The position numbers and the translations under genes are program-made. A DNA stretch of 11,781 nucleotides from a bacterium Ga0077546 (GTDB lineage Bacteria > Cyanobacteriota > Vampirovibrionia > Obscuribacterales > Obscuribacteraceae). The stretch covers positions 1 to 11,781 of the forward strand of contig LNEX01000254.1 in NCBI GenBank assembly GCA_001464165.1, given 5' to 3'. Positions 6,774 to 11,781 of the stretch are shown here, in pieces. The notes below the pieces were generated by a model that saw only the letters and a list, made by a program, of their open reading frames with translations, made no database searches and was not told the DNA's origin. Position 1 is the stretch's first letter. Every line of letters starts with the position of its first letter.

Positions 6774-8997
6774 CTATATCTGCACAACTTCAACCGGCTG
6801 AGGACACGCCGGTCTGCGACTAAACATTCCGCGCACAACCAGCCAAACCAAAGGCAAAACCCCAACAAATACAAACACTAGATCGCCAGCAACTCTTAGC
6901 CAGGTCAGAGTCTGAAATACCTGTGAATGAATGAACTCAGGACTACGAGCGAACCAGAAGCCCTTCTCATAACTAGCAATCATCTGAATCACGCCTGCTG
7001 GAAATATGTTGAGCACAAGCATCAGCAACAAGCCTACATTCAAGCCCCAGAATGAAAGCCCAGCCAACCTATTGCTCCAAACATCCTCAGTCATGAGATA
7101 TCGAGTGCAGAAGAGCACAGCAGCTACAGCAAGCATACCGTAGACACCCATCATGGCAGCATGACCATGATTTGAAGTGAGATAAGTAGCGTGCTCGTAA
7201 TAGCTCACAATTGGTGTATTAATGAGGAAGCCGAACACACCAGCCCCTAGGAAATTCCAGAAGCCCACTGCAATCAAAAACATCATTGCCCAATAGTGCG
7301 AAAAGTTCTTGATCGACCCTTCCACTTTGGCAAGTTCAATAAACTTCCAAGCATCCATAGTCAAAAGTGTTAGCGGAACTACTTCCAAGGCTGAGACCAT
7401 GGCACCAAGGGCCATATTAATAGCCGGCTGGGCTGTCCAGTAATAGTGGTGACCAATACCGACGATGCCACTACCAAGGTAAAGAATAATATCGATGTAA
7501 ATGACAGAGAGAGCCGATTTCTCAGATACCATTCCAAGGCTGCAAAAGAAGTAGGCGACAATAATTGTGGTGTAGAGTTCGAAAATGCCCTCCACCCAAA
7601 GGTGCACCACCCACCAGCGCCAGAAATCCGCGACGGCAAAGTTAGTGCCCGGGTGATACATCATGCCGAAGCTAAAGAATAGCGGGATTGCCATCACGCC
7701 GTATAGCAGCATGTAGGGCAAGCTGCCGTGATCTTTGCCCTTGAACAGAGGACTAATACTGCGGTAGACAATGAATGCCCAGAGCACCATGCCCACAGTC
7801 AAAAGAGCCTGCCAGAAGCGACCAAGTTCTAGATATTCCCAACCTTGGTGGCCAAACCAGAACCAGAGATTGCCGAGCATATTCTTCACACCAAGCCACT
7901 CTCCACCAATGCTGCCAACGGCAACAATGAGAATAGCCACAAACAAAGCTTTAACTAACCAATGCTGCCCTTTAGGCTCATGCCGCGATAACATTGGCGC
8001 CATGAACATTCCAGCCGCCAACCAGGCTGTAGCAATCCAAAAAATTGACAACTGCAAGTGCCAACTACGAGTAACACTGTAAGGGAAGATGCTGCGAATA
8101 TCAAAGCCATAGAAGCCATTCTCGACAATATAGTGAGCAGTAACTATGCCAAAGAAAGTTTGAAATAGAAATAACAGAACGACTACAGTGAAATACGGAT
8201 AGAGAGAAGTCTGCGAACGGTATGGTTGATAAGACTTGACGTTGTCTACCATGCCCTTGCCGTCCGGTGCCCAGCCTAAACCGGGGAAAGCGCTAAGAAG
8301 AAATTGAGTAAGACCAATACCGCCAACTAGCATCACTAGACTCATGGCACTCCAAAAGAAGATCTGCCAATTGGGGCCGTTGCCAACACTCTTGTCCGGG
8401 GGCCAATTATTTGTGTAGGTGTAGTCTTTGCCCGGGCGATTAGTGTTGCAAACCCACGCCCCCCATGCAAAAAAGCGACTTAGCTGAAGACGCTCGTTCG
8501 GGTCAGCAATATAGTTAGTGGGCAGAGGCAATTTTCGACCGACACCAAATTCGGTGTCGTAATAAGGAGCGAGCTGTCGATAGCCTTCTGTTTGGCCATC
8601 AGTAAAAGTCAGAGTCTTTGTTTGATCGTCGTAGCGATTAACTTTCTGCTCTTTCTGCAGCGTACTCTCTAAGTCGCCAAGAGAACCACCATCAAGATCA
8701 GCGTAAGACTTGTGAAAGCGCTTCTGAGCCATTTGCTGTAAGGCAATTTCGCCTTGTCTGTGGAGATAGTCTGCTGAAAAATCTGGACCGTGAACCAACA
8801 TCCATCAAGCCATACTTCTGAAAAACGCCCTGCCCGGCCAGAATATCACTGCCGGTGAAAAGCACAGCACCGGCCGAATCAACCACTCTGTCTGGTATCG
8901 GCGGCGCTTGATTAGTAGTTTCGTGCCCCATAAAAATAAGGGTAGAAAAACCGGCAATTAGAACGAAAAGCACTGACAGCTTCCATCTCCAAGACAT
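6774..8997 (-). pseudogene. norB: Quinol-dependent nitric oxide reductase (qNor), frameshifted near the N-terminus
   Basis: qNor is a membrane heme-copper-superfamily enzyme that reduces 2 NO to N2O with electrons from quinol. The N-terminal piece (ATG 8997, Shine-Dalgarno AGAGGA 7 bases upstream) has a first membrane helix and then LFTGSDILAGQGVFQ and YGLMDVGS. The rest continues in another frame from GPDFSADYLHRQ to the TAG at 6774. Numbered from the ATG at 8801, all catalytic ligands are present: His248 (low-spin heme b), His400, His451 and His452 (FeB), Glu404, His545 (heme b3) and His547 (heme b). The qNor-specific NRPGKDYTYTNNWPP and GHQGWEYLELGR are also present, with about 13-14 membrane helices. 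Between Ser (frame 1) and Gly-Pro-Asp (frame 2), eight expected residues (x-Trp-Gly-His-Gly-x-x-x) are replaced by one base, a net loss of about 23 nt. Otherwise length would be a normal ~748. Possible explanations: recent deletion, or assembly error. Confidence 0.88.
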
Positions 8998-9046
8998 AGA
9001 CAAATCCTCTTAGTTATGGGTCGCCGGTAAAGTGATGAAGTAATTA

Positions 9047-9084
9047 AAGTGAGTGGGGGAATGCTAGCACTCCCTCACTCACTT
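9047..9084 (-). terminator. Long hairpin between the globin gene and norB (terminator or attenuator)
   Basis: A 14-bp stem pairs 9047-9060 with 9071-9084 (nine perfect pairs, one G-T wobble, four more pairs) around a 10-nt loop containing GCTAGC. Read on the minus strand it follows the globin stop by about 20 bases and is trailed by a short TTTAATTA tract. It could end the rubredoxin-ric-globin transcript or reduce read-through into norB. Confidence 0.65.
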
Positions 9085-9104
9085 ATGTGCAACTCAATTG
9101 TCAA

Positions 9105-9626
9105 CTAGACGGGAGTCGCGTTTCTTTCAAGCCACGGTTCGTTGTCGTTCTTACGGAAGACATCTTGCTCATAGCCCATTTTGGCTAACTCATCCTTGTA
9201 GGCCTCTGGATTATCCGCTGCCTCAATCATAGTCTTGGCGACAACACCAATAGCAGCTTCCCAGGTTTCCTGCATCTCAGGCGTCCACTGGCCTTCTTTG
9301 CTGAGATGCTCAGAAAGAACGGCTAAAAGATTCTCACCAACAGCACCATAGTGCGCATTCTCAGTTTTGTATTTCAGGTGCCTAATGCCCATGGCATGTA
9401 AGTAAGGCAAAAGCCGCTCAGGTTGCTCAACACCACCGACGATTGCCCCTAATGAAGCCACTAGCTTTTTGTGTTGTTCTTCAGGTGGTGTATGGAAAAG
9501 TGGTATCACGGAGGGATACTTTTCGAAAAGTCTTTTGTAGAAAGCCATACCGAGAGCCGTAGCCCCGCCATTCTCTACCTTAACCCGCTCAAAAGTCTCT
9601 CTCAATAGTGCAACATTCAACGACAT
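9105..9626 (-). CDS. Single-domain globin, flavohemoglobin/Vitreoscilla-hemoglobin type
   Basis: The 173-residue protein is a full three-over-three bacterial globin without the FAD/NAD reductase of Hmp. Key positions are visible: Tyr30 (B10) in FYKRLF, Phe44 (CD1), Gln51 (E7), proximal His83 (F8) in IRHLKY, and HYGAVGENLLAVL at 92-104, as in the Hmp heme domain. The Tyr-B10/Gln-E7 pair is typical of globins that turn over NO with O2 to nitrate (NO dioxygenase). That activity needs a reductase, which is not encoded here. A 30-residue charged C-terminal extension follows the globin core. Start ATG 9626 has Shine-Dalgarno AGGAG at 9634-9638, 7 bases upstream, overlapping the end of the preceding gene, whose stop is only 2 bases away. 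Its place after ric and the Cys-rich protein supports a role in nitrosative stress. Confidence 0.92.
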   Translation of the reverse strand: MSLNVALLRETFERVKVENGGATALGMAFYKRLFEKYPSVIPLFHTPPEEQHKKLVASLGAIVGGVEQPERLLPYLHAMGIRHLKYKTENAHYGAVGENLLAVLSEHLSKEGQWTPEMQETWEAAIGVVAKTMIEAADNPEAYKDELAKMGYEQDVFRKNDNEPWLERNATPV

Positions 9627-9628
9627 AA

Positions 9629-9853
9629 CTAAACTCCTATTTTAGTGTCAACAAATAACTGCAAATCGCGCATAAGCGCATCTAAATCGTCTATATGGCA
9701 CATGCTGTCACAGATACCAAGTTCGGTATCTAAAATACTCTCATCGCATTGGGTCGGAACACTAACCCCGTGATTCTCGAACACCACAATAGCGCCTGGG
9801 TATGCATCAAGAATCTCTTGAACTGTGGTTTCTTCTGTAATTGTAACTGTCAT
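9629..9853 (-). CDS. Small DUF1858-like protein with three cysteines
   Basis: This 74-residue protein has the shape of DUF1858/ScdA-N-like domains: a short strand, then TTVQEILDAYPGAIVVFENHGV (residues 9-30; compare the family's 'Thr-Val-x-Glu-Leu-Leu-x-x-Tyr-Pro ... Leu-x-x-His-Gly'), then cysteines. Here the cysteines are Cys36, Cys48 and Cys52 (CDSMCHIDDLDAL), spaced differently from the usual Cys-x-x-Cys, so the domain match is probable rather than certain. Such domains are often fused to or sit beside hemerythrin-like RIC proteins. It starts 4 bases after the ric stop, with an AAGGA about 10 bases upstream of the ATG, and ends 2 bases before the globin start, so it is in the middle of a tight operon. 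A role in handling iron, clusters or NO-modified thiols is inference. Confidence 0.75.
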   Translation of the reverse strand: MTVTITEETTVQEILDAYPGAIVVFENHGVSVPTQCDESILDTELGICDSMCHIDDLDALMRDLQLFVDTKIGV

Positions 9854-9857
9854 GGTC

Positions 9858-10589
9858 TTACCGTCCTTTCTGACAGAGAGCTAAAGCTTCTGTCTTTACA
9901 GCCAAGGGAAAAAGAATCGAATTCTCTTTGTGTATATGAATGCGTAAATCTTGGTCAAGATGCGCTAGCCCAGCAAGCAAAGCCTGCCAACTGGTACAAG
10001 CACCTTCTGGCGTTGCGAATTGATCGGTAAGCTCGCGCAATTGCATCAGAGCAAGCCCGGCATTGTCATGCTCAGACTCTAGACAACCAACAGGTTTGGC
10101 AACAGTAGAGAAAGGAGCATTGGGTCTTCCACTAGCCTGATCAAGCAGGCGCATAAAGGGGAAGAGAATCAACTCTTCTTTGGCGGTATGTTCTAAGATC
10201 TCGTCACTCATTGCTGAGAAAATAGCTGCCACTTTCACCAATTTTGGCTGGCGCACGCCATGCACTTTTGCTACTTTGTCAGCTAGAGCTCGCAGACGCG
10301 GCAACTCGCTCTTCAGATAGACGTGATGAGTTTGCTCAATATGATCTGCTAACTCAGTCAAGCTGGCATCGAGCCAATTCTGACCGTTTTGATCCGCTTC
10401 GACCTTAGCATCGTTGTCGAGAAGACTTGCAATTACAGTATCAGGGGCAATACCATCTCGCTCGCAGGCGGCAACGAGTGTCTGTTTTCCGCCACAACAA
10501 TAGTCGATGCCAAACCGGTCAAAGACAGCCGCACGAAGTGGCTGCTCGGCAACCAGCATTCCTACTGTTTCAGTTCTAAAATCTTTCAT
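9858..10589 (-). CDS. ric: Iron-sulfur cluster repair di-iron protein RIC (YtfE/ScdA family)
   Basis: RIC proteins repair Fe-S clusters damaged by NO or peroxide, using a hemerythrin-like di-iron site in the cytosol. Numbering from the upstream GTG at 10598, the N-terminal ScdA domain has TVGMLV and FGIDYCCGGKQTL (Cys34-Cys35). The four-helix part carries the expected ligands: His91/His92 in the HHVYLKSELPRL helix, His113 in KVHG, His137 and Glu141 (EILEHTAKEE), His177 (LESEHDNAG), and His221 and Glu225 (HIHKENSILFP). Length is normal for the family. I prefer the ATG at 10589 because AGGTGG sits 5 bases upstream; the GTG at 10598 lies inside that ribosome binding site, though GAGG precedes it too. 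It follows the rubredoxin gene by 67 bp without a clear promoter of its own, so it is probably in the same transcript. Confidence 0.93.
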   Translation of the reverse strand: MKDFRTETVGMLVAEQPLRAAVFDRFGIDYCCGGKQTLVAACERDGIAPDTVIASLLDNDAKVEADQNGQNWLDASLTELADHIEQTHHVYLKSELPRLRALADKVAKVHGVRQPKLVKVAAIFSAMSDEILEHTAKEELILFPFMRLLDQASGRPNAPFSTVAKPVGCLESEHDNAGLALMQLRELTDQFATPEGACTSWQALLAGLAHLDQDLRIHIHKENSILFPLAVKTEALALCQKGR

Positions 10590-10634
10590 GACAGCCACCT
10601 ATCGCCTCAAACTTTTTTACTTGCCTGATTTGCT

Positions 10635-10650
10635 TTTGCCTCTAGGCAAA
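10635..10650. other. Small inverted repeat between rubredoxin and ric
   Basis: TTTGCC-TCTA-GGCAAA forms a 6-bp stem with a 4-nt loop, just after the rubredoxin stop. There is no T-tract on the minus strand, so it is not a convincing terminator. It may be a processing or stability hairpin in a shared mRNA. Confidence 0.45.
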
Positions 10651-10656
10651 GTCAAA

Positions 10657-10881
10657 TCAAGCTACTTCAGCACAAGTATGCCTAGGACTAACTTTGGTTA
10701 CCTCATAGAGCGGCAAGCTGACGCAAGAGCATGACTGGAAGTAGTCCTTGGCCGCAGCGCAATCAGGACACTTCCAATCTTCAGGCAAACACTCAAACTT
10801 AGATCCAGGCTGTATGCCTGCCGCTGGCAACCCTTCAGCTTCTTCCAAAATATAATTACAAAGTGTGCATATGAATTTCAT
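10657..10881 (-). CDS. Variant rubredoxin with a cysteine-containing C-terminal tail
   Basis: Rubredoxins are small one-iron electron carriers. The 74-residue product from ATG 10881 has Cys5-Thr-Leu-Cys8 and Cys38-Pro-Asp-Cys41 with LPEDWKCPDC between, the usual Fe(Cys)4 arrangement. It departs from the family in two places: the residue after each Cys pair, nearly always Gly, is Asn9 and Ala42. It also has extra cysteines at 31, 51, 53 and 70 and about 20 residues beyond the normal end. I chose ATG 10881 because a GAGG lies 8 bases upstream and the protein then starts at the normal rubredoxin N-terminus; a longer in-frame start at 10926 would lie inside the promoter. It is the first gene of the operon with ric, DUF1858 and globin, so it may supply electrons to one of those iron proteins. 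The partner is inferred, not shown. Confidence 0.88.
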   Translation of the reverse strand: MKFICTLCNYILEEAEGLPAAGIQPGSKFECLPEDWKCPDCAAAKDYFQSCSCVSLPLYEVTKVSPRHTCAEVA

Positions 10882-10905
10882 GACCCCGCCCTCGCTAATT
10901 AACAT

Positions 10906-10920
10906 CAAATATACCTTTAT
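10906..10920 (-). promoter_or_regulatory. Putative Rrf2-type operator at the rubredoxin promoter
   Basis: On the minus strand this reads ATAAAGGTATATTTG, starting 4 bases after the -10 box and so covering the likely transcription start. It contains the dyad AAANNTANNTTT. The same 15-mer, with 2 differences, lies in inverted orientation next to the Rrf2 gene. Overlap with +1 suggests repression. Confidence 0.65.
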
Positions 10921-10924
10921 GTCC

Positions 10925-10952
10925 ATAATAGCACTTCAAGGCCTTCTGTCAA
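10925..10952 (-). promoter_or_regulatory. Promoter of the rubredoxin-ric-DUF1858-globin operon
   Basis: On the minus strand a perfect TTGACA (10952-10947) is followed after 16 bp by TATTAT (10930-10925; 5 of 6). This is the best promoter match in the window. It lies 44 bp upstream of the rubredoxin ATG, with the putative operator directly downstream. Confidence 0.8.
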
Positions 10953-10985
10953 GGCCGCAAAGGCCCGCAACATGCTAATGTGTAT

Positions 10986-11000
10986 ATAAAGGTACTTTTG
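10986..11000 (+). promoter_or_regulatory. Putative Rrf2-type operator upstream of the Rrf2 gene
   Basis: The plus strand reads ATAAAGGTACTTTTG, sharing 13 of 15 bases and the AAANNTANNTTT dyad with the site at the rubredoxin promoter. It ends 17 bases before the GTG start and overlaps a TATATA/TATAAA run (10983-10990) that could be the -10; no convincing -35 precedes it. The arrangement fits negative autoregulation. Confidence 0.65.
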
Positions 11001-11017
11001 TTTACGAAGAGGCAACC

Positions 11018-11419
11018 GTGATTTCCCAAACTGCTGAATACGCCCTGAGAGCAATGGTTTTTTTGGCCATGCAAAAATCCGCAGCCACAGGTCAAGCCAT
11101 AGCCGAAACTACAAAAGTGCCACCAGGCTACCTAAGCAAAATCATGCAGCAACTGGTAAAGCGCAAACTAGTAAACTCCCAACGTGGCATTGGCGGGGGC
11201 TTCGTTTTAGCCAGGGAACCAAAAGACATATCGATTCTAGATGTCGTTAACGCAGTCGATCCGATAGACAAAATTACCACCTGCCCTCTCGATATCAAAT
11301 CTCACGGCCTTAATCTTTGCCCTCTGCACAAGAGACTGTCAGCTGCTATTGCTCAAGTTGAAAAAGCTTTTGCTGAATCAAGCGTTCCTCTAACCCCAAA
11401 TCAAAGCTTTTGTCAGTAG
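11018..11419 (+). CDS. Rrf2-family transcriptional regulator, probable Fe-S-based NO or redox sensor
   Basis: Rrf2 proteins (NsrR, IscR, RsrR) are dimeric winged-helix regulators, several of which sense NO or redox state through an Fe-S cluster. The 133-residue protein starts with the family signature MISQTAEYALRAM, has the helix-turn-helix at about 25-50 (GQAIAETTKVPPGYLSKIMQ), and a wing SQRGIGGGFVLA at 54-65. The sensor loop has Cys89 and Cys101 in TTCPLDIKSHGLNLCPLH, with His96 and His104. NsrR and IscR use three cysteines; only two are in this loop, so a Cys/His-ligated cluster is possible (inference). The start is GTG 11018, with AAGAGG 5 bases upstream. It is divergent from the rubredoxin-ric-globin operon and shares its spacer with two inverted operator-like motifs. 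It most likely represses that operon and itself; NsrR-like function is inferred from the neighbours. Confidence 0.92.
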   Translation: MISQTAEYALRAMVFLAMQKSAATGQAIAETTKVPPGYLSKIMQQLVKRKLVNSQRGIGGGFVLAREPKDISILDVVNAVDPIDKITTCPLDIKSHGLNLCPLHKRLSAAIAQVEKAFAESSVPLTPNQSFCQ

Positions 11420-11423
11420 ATTT

Positions 11424-11774
11424 TTGCGGAACAAAACGATCATACAGAAGTCTTACTTGACACGGGTCGAAGTTGCACGCATCCTAAGAAGAGAAGCCCC
11501 GGCTTACCAGTTGGAGGGTACGACCATCGAAGCTTTTGACTTACTCGAATACCAGAAACGGGCACGCGAAACCTGCTGCCCCAAGACACTTTTTCAACTC
11601 TGGGAAGATGTCTGCCGTCGCTATGATCAACACGAAATTGGTGAGTACCAATTCGAAGAGATGAAAGCTGTGATCTGGCCAAATCTAACAGCTCTTGCTT
11701 CGCTGCGCCGCGCCATCAATGACAGCGACAACGATTTAAACCAGAGCAAAGAAAGCAGACGCAAACGGGCTTAG
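11424..11774 (+). CDS. Hypothetical protein (116 aa) downstream of the Rrf2 gene
   Basis: I do not recognise this protein. The frame opens after a stop at 11391-11393. The only usable early starts are TTG 11424 (4 bases after the Rrf2 stop) and TTG 11457; neither has a clear Shine-Dalgarno, so the start is uncertain and translation may depend on coupling to the Rrf2 gene. The product is charged, with a helix-like YLTRVEVARILRREAP (residues 11-26) recalling the first helix of MerR/excisionase-type DNA-binding domains, but the rest of that motif is missing. Further features are Cys-Cys at about 51-52, a WEDVCRRYDQHEIGEYQFEE stretch, and a basic C-terminus (RRKRA). No membrane segment is visible. 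Adjacency suggests co-transcription with the regulator. Role unknown. Confidence 0.55.
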   Translation: MRNKTIIQKSYLTRVEVARILRREAPAYQLEGTTIEAFDLLEYQKRARETCCPKTLFQLWEDVCRRYDQHEIGEYQFEEMKAVIWPNLTALASLRRAINDSDNDLNQSKESRRKRA

Positions 11775-11781
11775 AGTTTGA

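Noticed and set aside
8698..8801. Two separate overlapping genes instead of one broken norB
   Set aside because: Both pieces match consecutive parts of the same qNor protein, and the overlap frames beyond the junction (for example SRFFSRLSPQTRRN) look like out-of-frame sequence.
8997..9003. TTG at 9003 as the norB start
   Set aside because: It would be 1 base from the AGAGGA ribosome binding site; the ATG at 8997 has ideal 7-base spacing.
9099..9104. Perfect TTGACA on the minus strand after the globin stop as a norB promoter
   Set aside because: No -10-like hexamer lies 15-19 bp downstream; that position is inside the hairpin stem.
9749..10030. Plus-strand open frame across the ric/DUF1858 junction
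   Set aside because: It is antisense to two well-supported genes, with no start signal and no recognisable domain.
10882..10926. Upstream start at 10926 for the rubredoxin
   Set aside because: It lies inside the -10/operator region and would add 15 residues with no counterpart in rubredoxins; the ATG at 10881 has its own ribosome binding site.

Overview
The window reads as a moderate-GC bacterial chromosome segment with no tRNA, rRNA, CRISPR or transposon. Two things together resemble Vampirovibrionia/Melainabacteria genomes of the Obscuribacterales type: a very large, low-complexity protein family-orphan, and a quinol-type nitric oxide reductase beside NO-defence genes. That placement is inference from memory of those genomes, not a search result, and I hold it at moderate confidence only.

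Layout. (1) 1-1087, plus strand: the 3' end of an unrecognised protein with an RHS/YD-like stretch, overlapping by 8 bases an ADP-ribose-binding macrodomain protein. (2) 1157-5254, minus strand: one 1365-residue protein with a Gly/Ala-rich N-terminal region, a duplicated helical unit, acidic Pro/Glu/Val linkers, an RG/RGG patch and a Lys/Arg/Gly tail. (3) A 218-bp divergent spacer, then a complete OmpR-type response regulator (5473-6165) with no kinase in view. Its stop codon runs into a four-copy, ~40-bp tandem repeat (6164-6308). (4) A stand-alone small gene (6400-6663) with its own promoter, good ribosome binding site and GAAA-tetraloop terminator. (5) 6774-11419: a nitric-oxide/nitrosative-stress locus. 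On the minus strand, in transcription order, are a variant rubredoxin, the di-iron Fe-S repair protein RIC (YtfE/ScdA), a 74-residue DUF1858-like three-cysteine protein, a single-domain globin and a qNor-type norB. Divergent from the rubredoxin is an Rrf2-family regulator (11018-11419), followed by an unrecognised 116-residue ORF.

How the locus probably works. An Rrf2 protein with two cysteines and nearby histidines is a plausible Fe-S-based sensor. The divergent spacer holds two inverted copies of a 15-bp motif (ATAAAGGTA[T/C][A/T]TTTG, containing the dyad AAANNTANNTTT). One copy overlaps the start region of a near-consensus rubredoxin promoter (TTGACA-16-TATTAT); the other lies just before the Rrf2 gene. 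The simplest reading is autoregulation plus repression of rubredoxin-ric-DUF1858-globin until NO damages the sensor cluster. Globin would oxidise or bind NO, RIC would repair Fe-S centres, and NorB would reduce NO to N2O.

The main anomaly is that norB is frameshifted as given. About 23 nt are missing at the conserved Gly-Ser-x-Trp-Gly-His-Gly loop, while all downstream metal ligands are intact. It is either a recent inactivating deletion or an assembly error.
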